Part shown: piece by piece, positions 26,415-35,123 of the stretch
Layout of the letters: each line of letters opens with the position of its first letter
How positions within the stretch are numbered: the stretch's first letter is position 1
Notes under the pieces: generated by a model
What the model saw: the letters and a program-made list of their open reading frames with translations, nothing else
Databases searched by the model: none
Told to the model about the DNA's origin: nothing
DNA from: PALSA-505 sp036496025
GTDB lineage: Bacteria > Actinomycetota > Actinomycetes > Streptosporangiales > Streptosporangiaceae
Assembly (NCBI GenBank): GCA_036496025.1
Contig: DASXLW010000094.1
Span: forward strand, 70,401-134,400
Reading direction: 5' to 3'
Length of the DNA stretch: 64,000 nucleotides
Position numbers and translations under genes: made by a program

Positions 26415-27800
26415 TCAGGTGGACGGGTAGGGGAAGAAGCAGATGCCGGCGTGATTGCCCTTGCCGCCGCACATCGCGGTGTTCTTATCGTTGTCGCTGG
26501 CGATCCACAGCCCTCCGCTGGTGATCTGCATGTCGTCCGCGCCGAGCCCGCGGCCACGGGTCGGGTTGTAGGTGAGGCTGCCGGTCGCCGGTGACAGGCC
26601 CTCCATGCCCGGCGCGGAGACGGCACCGGGGCCGGGGGAGTTGCAGCCGTCCGGGTTCATCGACCAGCGCTCATGCCCGCCGAAGTATGCCGTGCTTGTA
26701 TCGGCCGCCGTGGAGTACAGGGAGTCGCAGCCGGTGTAGTTGATCCACAGGTGCGTCACCTCGGTCTGGGTGGCCGGGAAGGCGGCAGCGGCGTCACACA
26801 GCCCGGTGCGCGGGCCCGAGGTCGGCTGGTTCCACGGGTGGAAGCCATTGGTCGCGATGTAGACGGTCGAGTCGTCCGGCGACCACGAGGCGCCCTTGAT
26901 GTAGAACGGCTCCTTGGTGGCGCACTGGTACGGATAGCCGCCGGGCAGGTTGCCCTGGCTGCCGTCCCACTCCGGTGAACTCCAGCCGGTCACAGTCGCG
27001 GCCGGCCCGCTCAGGTCGAGCATGAACATCTGCTGCCTGGCCAGCCCGCCGACCGAGGTGAAGTCGCCTTCGACCAGGTCGAGGGTGCCGCCGTGACTGA
27101 GCTGCTGGTTGTAGACGTTGGTGTTGTTCGGCCCTACTCCGGGGTACTGGTAGTTGCCGGAGATGTTCAGGTGGAGGAAGCCGTCGTCCTTGCCGCTGGC
27201 CGGGTTCAGGCTGGCCATGTACGGGTCCGCGCTGCCCTGGTTGATCGACTTGAAGTGCCCGCCCACCAGCAGGTGATTGTTGTAGCTGGCGATGGTGTCG
27301 ACCTCGCCGTTGGCCTGGGTCCCGAAGCCGGGGACCACCGCGCCGGTCGTGGTGTCGATCTCCGCGATGTCACTGACCGCGGTGCCGCCGATCGAGGTGA
27401 ACGTTCCGCCGATGTAGGCGTCGGCGCAGTTGCCCCCGTTGAAGGCGATGGTGTTGACCTTTCCGTTGACGCTGGGGAACCACCCCGTCACCTTGTACGG
27501 GGAGGTCGCGCTGAAGCTGAAGACGTTGCTGACCCGGTAGGTGGTCTGGCCCTGCTTGATCTCGGTGAAGCTTCCCACCGCGTACATGGTCCCGCCGCAC
27601 TGGACCAGCTGGCGGACCTGCTCGACGGAACCGCTCGGCGCAAGCTGGGGAGTCCCCGATGCCGGCGTGGTGGAAACCGGGCCGGCCGGGGCTGATCGTG
27701 CCTGGACCGGGACGGCCAGTGCCGTCGTCCCTATGCTCGCTGCCACGGACAGCGCCGCGATCGCGGCACGAGAACGCCAGCCGAGAATACCCACGGACAC
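26415..27800 (-). CDS. Secreted beta-propeller-like protein
   Basis: 461 residues with a signal peptide (RSRAAIAALSVAASIGTTALAVPVQA). The mature protein has repeated sheet-forming motifs: CGGTMYAVGSFTEI, DAYIGGTFTSIGGTAVSDIAEID, HLLVGGHFKSINQG, LVEGDFTSVGGL, VYIATNGFHPW, AYFGGHERW and GLWIASDNDKNTAMCGG, the GG-F-S/T pattern typical of a six- or seven-bladed propeller in actinobacterial exported proteins. Few Arg/Lys and many Asn, Gly, Ser, Thr suit a secreted protein. AGGAGG lies upstream of the GTG start. No catalytic motif is evident; carbohydrate or cell-wall binding is possible. Confidence 0.75.
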   Translation of the reverse strand: MSVGILGWRSRAAIAALSVAASIGTTALAVPVQARSAPAGPVSTTPASGTPQLAPSGSVEQVRQLVQCGGTMYAVGSFTEIKQGQTTYRVSNVFSFSATSPYKVTGWFPSVNGKVNTIAFNGGNCADAYIGGTFTSIGGTAVSDIAEIDTTTGAVVPGFGTQANGEVDTIASYNNHLLVGGHFKSINQGSADPYMASLNPASGKDDGFLHLNISGNYQYPGVGPNNTNVYNQQLSHGGTLDLVEGDFTSVGGLARQQMFMLDLSGPAATVTGWSSPEWDGSQGNLPGGYPYQCATKEPFYIKGASWSPDDSTVYIATNGFHPWNQPTSGPRTGLCDAAAAFPATQTEVTHLWINYTGCDSLYSTAADTSTAYFGGHERWSMNPDGCNSPGPGAVSAPGMEGLSPATGSLTYNPTRGRGLGADDMQITSGGLWIASDNDKNTAMCGGKGNHAGICFFPYPST

Positions 27801-27925
27801 TCCTCCTAGTTACGAAAGACCGATCGTCCAACCCGGTACATCCGAACCAGGACACCGTGGGAGGAATGGTCACACTTCTCAGGTAGGACGCGCCGGCCGG
27901 CCGGAGGGTTGACGCGGCCGCGCGG

Positions 27926-28753
27926 CTATTCGCGGATGAACTCGCGGATCACCCGGGCGAACGCGGCGGGCTGGTCGCGCATGATGAGCGTGTAGCTGTC
28001 CGCTATCTCGACGAGCCTGGCGGCGGGGAGCAGGTCGGCCAGGCGCCGGCCGTGTTCGGGCCGCTGGACGCGGTCTTCCGGGGTCCAGACGACCAGAGCG
28101 GGGCGGTCGAAGCAGGCCAGCCGTCCGCAGACCCGCAGCATCTGCTGGCGGCGCGCGCCGGCGGCGTACTTGCGCAGGTCACGGCGCACGCCTCGGCGGG
28201 TCTGCAGCGGTTCAAGGCAGCGGTCGACCAGCCCGGCCGGCAGCGGCCGCTTGCTCATCCACCCGAGCGTGACGGGCAGCCGGCGCACCGCGCGCAGCCG
28301 CATCGCCTGGGCCGCGAGCGGGATCCCGCCGGGGATCATGGCGACGAGCCGGAGGTTCTTGCCCGGCAGGCCGGGCGGGTAGTTCTCGAACGCCTCACAA
28401 GAAGAGATCACCAGGCGGGCGACTCGCCGGGGCCGGCTACCCGCCAGCGCCAGTGCGGCTGCGTGATCGTTCTGTACCAGCGTCACGTCGCGGAGATCGA
28501 GGCGCTCAACCAGCTCGCCGACCATCCGGCCGAAGCCGTTCAGCGACAGGTCCGCGTCGGCGCGCATCGGCCGGCGGTGTGCGCCGAGGGGCAGGGTGGG
28601 CACGATGCACCGGTGATCGCGGGCCAGGTCGGCCACGACGGGATCCCACACCGACCCGTCCAGCAATACCCCGCCGAGCAAGACGACCACCGGGCCGTCG
28701 GTGCCGGTGTCCGCATAGTCGACCGTCCCGGCCGTCAGCTGCACCGCGGGCAT
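27926..28753 (-). CDS. Alpha/beta hydrolase-fold protein with atypical active site
   Basis: 275 residues from the ATG at 28753 (MPAVQLTAGTVDYADTG); the very long open frame upstream is antisense to cgoX and TetR genes. The fold is recognisable, but the usual HGxP is replaced by LLGGVLLDG, the nucleophile elbow reads VQNDHAAA (Asp96), and the segment that normally carries the catalytic histidine reads DSYTLIMRDQP with Thr at that position. The NDxxxA elbow and SCEAFENYPP segment define a recurring actinobacterial subfamily, so this is probably a family trait rather than decay. Divergent from a TetR gene with an operator between them, so likely repressed by it. Confidence 0.82.
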   Translation of the reverse strand: MPAVQLTAGTVDYADTGTDGPVVVLLGGVLLDGSVWDPVVADLARDHRCIVPTLPLGAHRRPMRADADLSLNGFGRMVGELVERLDLRDVTLVQNDHAAALALAGSRPRRVARLVISSCEAFENYPPGLPGKNLRLVAMIPGGIPLAAQAMRLRAVRRLPVTLGWMSKRPLPAGLVDRCLEPLQTRRGVRRDLRKYAAGARRQQMLRVCGRLACFDRPALVVWTPEDRVQRPEHGRRLADLLPAARLVEIADSYTLIMRDQPAAFARVIREFIRE

Positions 28754-28764
28754 CGGGACCTCCA

Positions 28765-28782
28765 CTAGATAGATCGCTCTAG
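28765..28782. promoter_or_regulatory. Probable TetR operator
   Basis: CTAGATAGATCGCTCTAG is an 18-base inverted repeat with two mismatched pairs, lying between the divergent hydrolase (start 28753) and TetR (start 28799) genes. It resembles the TAGA-centred operators of LmrA/YxaF-type TetR repressors and overlaps the expected promoter region of both genes. Confidence 0.65.
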
Positions 28783-28798
28783 CAATAAGCACGCTAAC

Positions 28799-29398
28799 AT
28801 GAGCGGCATGGCTTCCGGCACCAGGGTCCGGATCGTGCAGCGCAGCGCCGAGCTGTTCCGGCGCCAGGGCTACACGGGCACGGGCGTCAAGCAGATCGTC
28901 GCCGAGGCGGGCGCGCCGTTCGGGTCGGTGTACCACTTCTTCCCCGGCGGCAAGGAACAGCTCGGCGCGGAAGTCATCCGCTGGTCCGGGGCGATCTACG
29001 GGCAGTTGATCGACGCGTTCTTCGAGCCGGGCGCCGACCCGGCGGCAGCGGCCGGCGCCTTCTTCGCCGCCGCCGCCGACACGCTGGAAGAGACCGGCTA
29101 CGCCGACGCCTGCCCGATCGCCACGGTGGCGCTGGAGGTATCCAGCACCAGTGAGCCGATGCGCGAGGCGTGCGCGGAGGTGTTCGACGGCTGGATCCAG
29201 GACGCGGCCGGCCGCCTCGCCGCCTGCGGGATCCCGCCTGTCCGGGCCAGGTCGCTCGCGATCACCATGCTCTCTTGCCTGGAAGGCGCGTTCGTGCTGG
29301 CCCGCGCGCTGCGCAGCACGGAGCCGCTGCACGTGGCAGGAGCCGCGGCCGCGGCCGCGGTTCGCGAGTCCATGCAGGGGGCGGACCATGCGCCCTGA
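28799..29398 (+). CDS. TetR family regulator, LmrA/YxaF-like
   Basis: 199 residues. N-terminal helix-turn-helix: ELFRRQGYTGTGVKQIVAEAGAPFGSVYHFFPGGKEQL, read in parts across residues 15-55; the GSVYHFFPGGKEQL form is characteristic of the LmrA/YxaF branch. The C-terminal domain carries ACPIATVALE and SCLEGAFVLARALRS, also typical of that branch. ATG at 28799 or 28808. The product probably represses itself and the divergent hydrolase. It ends 24 bases before cgoX and in the same direction, so some read-through into the heme genes is possible. Confidence 0.9.
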   Translation: MSGMASGTRVRIVQRSAELFRRQGYTGTGVKQIVAEAGAPFGSVYHFFPGGKEQLGAEVIRWSGAIYGQLIDAFFEPGADPAAAAGAFFAAAADTLEETGYADACPIATVALEVSSTSEPMREACAEVFDGWIQDAAGRLAACGIPPVRARSLAITMLSCLEGAFVLARALRSTEPLHVAGAAAAAAVRESMQGADHAP

Positions 29399-29422
29399 CC
29401 CGCCCGAGGGCAGACTGGCGGC

Positions 29423-30871
29423 ATGACGCACGCTGGCAGTCCATGGCGGGTGGCGGTGGTGGGTGGCGGCATCGCCGGGCTGGCGGCCGCTTACTTCTTG
29501 CGGGACGCCGCGTCGGTCACCGTGTTCGAGGGCTCTGCTCGGCTGGGCGGCAAGCTGGCGGCCTCCGAGGTGGCCGGGATCGCGGCGGACGAGGGCGCGG
29601 AGGCCCTGCTGGCCCGGCGGCCCGAGGGCACCGACCTGATCCGTGCGGTGGGGCTGGCCGACCAGCTCGTCACCCCGGGCACCACATCGGCGCGCATCTG
29701 GACCCGCGGCGCGTTCCGCGAGCTGCCGGAACGGCAGCTGATGGGAGTGCCGTCCGACTTCGGCGCGCTGGCCCGCGCGGACGTGCTTTCGCCGGCCGGG
29801 CTGGCCCGGGCCAGGCTCGACGCGGAGCTGCCCGCCACGCCGATCGACGGCGACCTGCCCGTGGCGGCGGCGATCTCGGCGAGGTTCGGGCCGGAGGTCG
29901 TGGACCGGCTGGTGGATCCGCTGCTCGGCGGGGTGTACGCGGGCCGCAGCGAGGAGCTGTCGTTCGAGGCGACGCTGCCCGGGCTGGCCGCGGCGGCCCG
30001 GCAGCACCGGTCGCTGGCCGAGGCCGCGGGCACCCTGCTGCCGCCGCCGTCCAGCAGCCCCAGTGCTGTCTTCGTCACGCTGGCCGGCGGGCTCGGCACG
30101 CTGCCCCCGGCGCTGGCCGCGGCGTCCGGGGCGCACCTGCGCACCGGCTCCATGGTCCGCGGGCTTTCTCGCATACCGAACGGCTGGCGCCTGGTCACCG
30201 GGCCCGCCAGCCAGCCCGAGACCGTGCATGCCGATGCGGTCATCCTGGCCGTGCCCGCCCGGCCGGCCAGCAGGCTGCTGGCCCCGGTGGCGGCCGGCGC
30301 GGCGGCGGCGCTCGGCGAGATCCGCTATGCGAGCATGGCAATCGTCACGCTGGCCTACCCGCGGCCGGCGTTCGCCGTACCGCTGGCCGGCAGCGGCTAC
30401 CTGGTGCCCGCCGTGGACGGGCGCGCGGTCAAGGCGGTCACCTTCAGCACCGTCAAGTGGCCGCACCTGCTGCCGGGCCAGCATGAGGACGGCCTGCACG
30501 TCGTCCGGTGCTCGGTCGGCAGGATCGGCGAGGAGGCGATCCTGCAGCGGGACGACGCCGAACTGGCCGCGCTGGCCGCGGGGGAGTTCGCGGCCGCCAC
30601 CGGGGTCAGCGGCCCGCCCGCCGACGCCAGGGTGACCCGGTGGGGCGGGGGGCTGCCACAGTACAGCGTCGGGCACCTGGACCGGGTGGCGCGGATCCGG
30701 GCCTCGGTCGCGGCCCAGCCAGGCCTGGCCGTATGCGGCGCGGCCTATGACGGCCTCGGCATCCCGGCCTGCATCGCCACCGCGCGGACGGCTGCCGACC
30801 AAGTGCTCAAGCACCTCGCGAATCGCGGCGGGGGCCATGACGGGACCACGGCCGCCGATGGCGGACAATGA
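29423..30871 (+). CDS. cgoX: Coproporphyrinogen III oxidase (CgoX/HemY type)
   Basis: 482-residue FAD enzyme of the protoporphyrinogen-oxidase superfamily. Seen: FAD-binding VVGGGIAGLAAAYFL with the following acidic FEGSARLGGKL, VDPLLGGVYAG, FVTLAGGLGTLP, and the C-terminal VCGAAYDGLGIPACIATARTAAD. In actinobacteria this protein oxidises coproporphyrinogen III to coproporphyrin III, since these bacteria use the coproporphyrin-dependent heme route. The downstream chdC starts inside its last codons, so both are made from one transcript. Older annotation names are hemG or hemY. Confidence 0.93.
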   Translation: MTHAGSPWRVAVVGGGIAGLAAAYFLRDAASVTVFEGSARLGGKLAASEVAGIAADEGAEALLARRPEGTDLIRAVGLADQLVTPGTTSARIWTRGAFRELPERQLMGVPSDFGALARADVLSPAGLARARLDAELPATPIDGDLPVAAAISARFGPEVVDRLVDPLLGGVYAGRSEELSFEATLPGLAAAARQHRSLAEAAGTLLPPPSSSPSAVFVTLAGGLGTLPPALAAASGAHLRTGSMVRGLSRIPNGWRLVTGPASQPETVHADAVILAVPARPASRLLAPVAAGAAAALGEIRYASMAIVTLAYPRPAFAVPLAGSGYLVPAVDGRAVKAVTFSTVKWPHLLPGQHEDGLHVVRCSVGRIGEEAILQRDDAELAALAAGEFAAATGVSGPPADARVTRWGGGLPQYSVGHLDRVARIRASVAAQPGLAVCGAAYDGLGIPACIATARTAADQVLKHLANRGGGHDGTTAADGGQ

Positions 30872-31607
30872 GAACATGAGCGGCAATGACCAGGAGAAGC
30901 CGAAGGCGCGCGACCTGAACGAGCTGATCCGCTACACGATGTGGTCGGTGTTCCGGGTCCGGGGCCCGGGCGTGCTGGACGCGGCGGGGGACCAAGTCGC
31001 CCGCGCCCGTGACGGCCTGGCTGCCGAGGTCAGCGAGCTGTGCCAGCAGGCGGAGGGCAAGGGCGTGGTCACCCGCGGCTGCTACGACGTGCAGGGGCTG
31101 CGCGCCGACGCCGACTACATGTTCTGGTGGATCGCGCCGTCGGCCGATGATCTGCAGGAGATGTACGCGCGGTTCCGCCGGACCGGGCTGGGCCGGGCCA
31201 GCGAGCCGGTGTGGTCGGTGATGGCGCTGCACCGGCCGGCCGAGTTCAACAAGAGCCACGTCCCGGCCTTCCTGGCCGGGGAAGAGCCGCGGGGCTACGT
31301 GTGCGTGTACCCGTACGTGCGCTCGTACGAGTGGTACCTGCTCGAAGACGCCGAGCGCCGGGCGATGCTGGCCGAGCACGGAATGATGGCCCGCGAGTAC
31401 CCGGACGTCCGGGCCAACACCGTGGCCAGCTTCGCGCTGAACGACTACGAGTGGATCCTCGCGTTCGAGGCCGACGAGCTGCCCCGGATCGTGGACCTGA
31501 TGCGCCACCTGCGCGGCGCCCGGGCCCGGGTGCACACCCGGGCCGAGATCCCGTTCTACACCGGCCGCCGCAAGCCGGTCAGCGAGCTGGTCGCCGCGCT
31601 GCCGTAG
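30858..31607 (+). CDS. chdC: Coproheme decarboxylase
   Basis: 249 residues; last step of the coproporphyrin route, converting Fe-coproheme to heme b with peroxide. Seen: RYTMWSVFRVRG, the GLRADADYMFWW strand, EFNKSHVPAFL, and YPYVRSYEWYLL which holds the catalytic tyrosine region, plus the MMAREYPDVRANTVASFALNDYEW segment that includes the proximal histidine neighbourhood upstream (AEHGMM). The ATG at 30858 overlaps the cgoX end by 14 bases; an alternative ATG at 30876 is in frame. Older names are hemQ and chlorite dismutase-like. Full-length and intact. Confidence 0.94.
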   Translation: MADNENMSGNDQEKPKARDLNELIRYTMWSVFRVRGPGVLDAAGDQVARARDGLAAEVSELCQQAEGKGVVTRGCYDVQGLRADADYMFWWIAPSADDLQEMYARFRRTGLGRASEPVWSVMALHRPAEFNKSHVPAFLAGEEPRGYVCVYPYVRSYEWYLLEDAERRAMLAEHGMMAREYPDVRANTVASFALNDYEWILAFEADELPRIVDLMRHLRGARARVHTRAEIPFYTGRRKPVSELVAALP

Positions 31608-31617
31608 CCCGCGGGCC

Positions 31618-32016
31618 TCAGAGCCCCGGCAGATTGATCACGATGGCTTCCTGCGTGGACCGGGCGACGACCAGCACGGCCTCGGCGTCCGGCGACGGGT
31701 TCTCCTCCCGGTGCGGCACGTGCGGCGGCACCCAGATGAAGTCACCCGGGCCGGTCTGCAGCCTGACGATCTGCCCGGACTCCGGGTCGCGGAACGCGAA
31801 CGCCGGCGTCCCGGAGACCACGTAGATGCCGGTCTCGCTGTCGCCGTGATGATGGTCAGCGGACCGGCCGCCGGGCGCCATGACCGTCCGTCCCATCCAG
31901 AGCTGCCCGGCGCCCACCTGGCCACCGGAGATCGCCGCGCTGCGCCGCATGCCGCTGCTCTGCGCGGTGTTGCCGGACAGGTCGCCGGGCGTGATCAGCC
32001 GCAGCGTGGCCGTCAC
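31618..32016 (-). CDS. Cupin domain protein
   Basis: 132 residues, single cupin barrel. Metal ligands are seen in SADHHHGDSETGIYVVSG (three histidines and a glutamate) and a later histidine in VPPHVPHREENP. It starts at GTG 32016, overlapping the msrB stop by four bases (GTGA), so it is the downstream gene of an msrB-cupin pair. It is a probable metal-dependent enzyme or sugar/small-molecule binder of unknown substrate. Convergent with chdC, whose stop is 11 bases away. Confidence 0.85.
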   Translation of the reverse strand: MTATLRLITPGDLSGNTAQSSGMRRSAAISGGQVGAGQLWMGRTVMAPGGRSADHHHGDSETGIYVVSGTPAFAFRDPESGQIVRLQTGPGDFIWVPPHVPHREENPSPDAEAVLVVARSTQEAIVINLPGL

Positions 32017-32462
32017 GGGCTGGCCGTGTGCCGTTCGGAAATAGCCTGCTCGTCCGGGCCCTGCCCGGCAGGTTCCAGCGAAAGGGACACCGAGTTGATG
32101 CACCAGCGCTGGTCGGTGGGCACCGGGTAACCCTCGCCCTCGAATACGTGCCCGAGGTGGGAGTCGCAGCGGGCGCAGCGCACCTCGGTGCGCCGCATGC
32201 CCATCGACCGGTCCTCGATCAGCACGACCGCGTCGTCCGCGGTCGGCTGGTAGAAGCTGGGCCAGCCGCAGTGCGACTCGAATTTCGCGTCCGACCGGAA
32301 CAGCTCCCCGCCGCAGGCCCGGCAGCGGTACACGCCCTCGGTCTTCGCGTCGGTGTACTCGCCCGTCCACGGCGCCTCGGTCCCGGCCTGGCGCAGTACC
32401 CGGTACTCCTGCGGGCTGAGTTGCTCCCGCCACTCTGTTTCGGTCTTGGTGACCTTGTCCAT
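32013..32462 (-). CDS. msrB: Peptide-methionine (R)-S-oxide reductase
   Basis: 149 residues; reduces R-methionine sulfoxide in proteins. The catalytic cysteine is in the canonical RWCINSVSL, and the structural zinc site is present as CRAC plus CARC. HCGWPSF and SHLGHVFEGEGYP match the family. The ATG at 32460-32462 is typical for the length. It overlaps the cupin gene and lies about 40 bases downstream of valS on the same strand. Confidence 0.95.
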   Translation of the reverse strand: MDKVTKTETEWREQLSPQEYRVLRQAGTEAPWTGEYTDAKTEGVYRCRACGGELFRSDAKFESHCGWPSFYQPTADDAVVLIEDRSMGMRRTEVRCARCDSHLGHVFEGEGYPVPTDQRWCINSVSLSLEPAGQGPDEQAISERHTASP

Positions 32463-32500
32463 GCTGGTGAGACTACCCGCGAGCCCGCAGTGCCCTCGCC

Positions 32501-35075
32501 TCAGAACGAGACGTCGTAGCCGGGCGCAGGATCGGTCGCGAATGCCGTCACGGGCCGCAGCTCGATGTGCTCGACGCGGCCCGCCGCCCGGACGTCATCG
32601 ACCGCCCCGGCCAACAGCGCCAGATGATCGCGGCGAGCCGTGACCACGACCGCGCCGACCGGCGTCCGCATGGACATCCTGGCCTCCGTCTTGGCCTTCC
32701 TGACCGCGGCGATGGCGGCCGACGCGGCGTCCAGTACGCCCGGGTCCGCCCCGCCCGCCAGGGCGCGCAGCGGCTCGGGGCCCGGCCAGGCGGCCCGGTG
32801 CACGGATCCGTCCTGCCACCACGACCAGGCCTCCTCGCACGCGAACGGCAGGAACGGCGCGAACAGCCGCAGCAGCACCGACAGCCCGTCGCGCAGCGCG
32901 GCCCCGGCCGACGCCGCCCCGGCCGGGCCGCGCTCGCCGTACGCGCGCGCCTTCACCAATTCGAGGTAGTCGTCGCAGAAGGACCAGAAGAATTCCTCGG
33001 CCCGCTCCAGGGCCCGGGCGTGATCGTATCTGCCGAACGCATTCGTGCAGTCGGTCACGACATCGGCCAGCCTGCCCAGCATGGCCTGGTCCAGCGGATC
33101 GGTCACGTGCTGGCCCGCCCGGGGCCGGCCCTCGGCTGCGATGCCGAGCACGAACCGGGTCGCGTTCAGGATCTTGATCGCCAGCCGCCTGCCGATCCGC
33201 AGCTGGCCCGGATCGTAGGTCACGTCCGAGCCGAGGCGGCTGCTGGCCGCCCAGTACCTGACCGCGTCCGAGCCGAACTCGTCCAGCACCGCGGCCGGGG
33301 TCACGACGTTGCCCTTGGACTTGGACATCTTCTTGCGGTCCGGGTCGAGGACCCAGCCGGAGATCGCGGCGTGCCGCCAGGGCAGCGTGCCGTGTTCGAG
33401 GTGCGAGCGGAGCACCTGGTAGAACAGCCAGGTGCGGATGATCTCGTGCGCCTGCGGGTGCAGATCCATCGGGAACACCCGGCCGAACAGGTCGTCGTCG
33501 ATGCTCCACCGGCCGGCGATGTGCGGGGTGAGGGAGGACGTGGCCCAGGTATCCATGACGTCCGGATCGGCGGCGAACCCGCCGGGCCGGCCGCGCTGGC
33601 TCTCGTCGTAGCCGGGAGGCGGCGCCGCGGCCGGGTCCACCGGGAGGGTGTCGTCGGCCGCCGCGATCGGCACTTCGTAGCGGGGCCGGCCATCGTCGTC
33701 GAGCGGATACCACACCGGGATCGGCACGCCGAAGAATCGCTGCCTGCTGACCAGCCAGTCGCCGGTCAGGCCTTCCACCCAGTTCTGGTAACGCGCCCGC
33801 ATGAACGGCGGGTGCCAGGCCAGCTCGCGGCCGCGTTCGGTCAGGACCGCGCGGAGCTCCTCGTCGCGGCCGCCGCTGCGCAGGAACCACTGCCGGGTGG
33901 TGATGATCTCCAGCGGCTTGTTGCCGCGTTCGTAGAACCGCACCTCGTGCGTGATCGGCTCGGGCTCGCCGACCAGGCTGCCGTCGTCCCGCAGCAGGTC
34001 CCCCGCCTGGTCCCTGGCCGCGGCCGGGGTGAGCCCGGCCAGCCTGGCGTACGCTATGCGACCGGCGGGCTCGGCCAGGCCGGACGGCGGGCCGGGCAGC
34101 AGCCGGCCGTCCGGGCCGATCACCGGCCGGGTGGGCAGCCGCAGGTCGCGCCACCAGGTGATGTCGGCGGCGTCGCCGAAGGTGCACACCATGACGACGC
34201 CCGTGCCCTTGTCCGGGTCGGCGAGCGGGTGCGCGAGCACCGGCACCTCGGCGCCGAACACCGGCGTGCGCACGGACGCCCCGGCCAGCGGCGCGTGCCG
34301 CTCGTCGGCCGGGTGCACGACGAGCGCCACGCAGGCGGGCAGCAGTTCGGGCCGGGTGGTGGCCACGATCACCGGCTCACCGCCGGCCCGGGCGAACGCG
34401 ATCCGGTACCAGGCGCCGCGGACCTCCCTGTCCTCCAGGTCGGCCTGCGCCACCGCGGTGCGGAACGTCACGTCCCACAGCGTCGGGCCCTCGGCCAGGT
34501 AGGCCTCGCCGCGGGCCAGGTTGTGCAGGAAAGCGCGCTGCGAGATCGCCCGGGCGTCGTCGCCGATCGTGCGGTACTTCGTGGACCAGTCGACGGACAG
34601 GCCGAGCCGCCGCCAGATGTCCTCGAAGGCCCGCTCGTCCAGTTCGGTGAGCCGCTGGCACAACTCGATGAAGTTACGCCGGGAGACCGGGATCTCGCGG
34701 CCGCCGGGCTTTTCCGGCGGGCTGAACTCCGGGTCGTACGGCAGGGACGGGTCGCACCGGACGCCGTAGTAATTCTGCACCCGGCGTTCGGTGGGCAGCC
34801 CGTTGTCGTCCCAGCCGACCGGGTAGAACACGGCCTGGCCGCGCATCCGCTGGAACCTGGCCACTGTATCGGTGTGCGTGAACGAGCAGACGTGCCCGAT
34901 ATGCAGGGATCCGCTGACCGTCAGCGGGGGAGTGTCGATCGCGTAGACGCCACCGCCCTGGCTTTCAGGTCGGCGCTGTGCTGTCCGGTCAAACTTGTAC
35001 TACGGACTGCGCTTCCCAGCGGCGCGACCACTTGTCTTCGAGGCCGTCGAGTGCGGCCCTGGCGCTGGAAGTCAT
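32501..35075 (-). pseudogene. valS: Valyl-tRNA synthetase with an apparent +1 frameshift near the N-terminus
   Basis: The main frame (to about 35002) covers GSLHIGHV (the HIGH motif), GWDDNGLPTERRVQNYYG, the editing domain (IVATTRPELLP), WLVSRQRFFGVPIPVWYP, and KMSKSKGNVV (KMSKS). It has no start codon upstream of the HIGH motif. The natural N-terminus (MTSSARAALDGLEDKWSRRWEAQS) begins at ATG 35075 in another frame that stops at TGA 34989-34991. One extra base near 34997-35003 (plus-strand GTACTAC) would join the two frames into WEAQSVYKFDR. The protein lacks the C-terminal coiled coil of the common bacterial ValS and looks like the shorter archaeal/rickettsial-type branch. It is either a sequencing error, a true frameshift in a dispensable copy, or recoding. 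Confidence 0.8.
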
Positions 35076-35123
35076 GCCTCATCGTAGCGCAGCGGCCGGG
35101 GGTGCTTGCTCTACCGTGGTCGC

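Noticed and set aside
27926..28753. Loss of catalytic histidine in the hydrolase as evidence of a dead enzyme
   Set aside because: The NDxxxA elbow and DSYT tail look like a recurrent feature of an actinobacterial subfamily, so this is more likely a different chemistry or role than decay.
27926..30886. A 986-codon open frame on the minus strand
   Set aside because: Only the last 275 codons, the alpha/beta hydrolase, look like protein. The rest is antisense to the TetR and cgoX genes and has the Arg/Gly/Pro-rich look of a shadow frame in GC-rich DNA.
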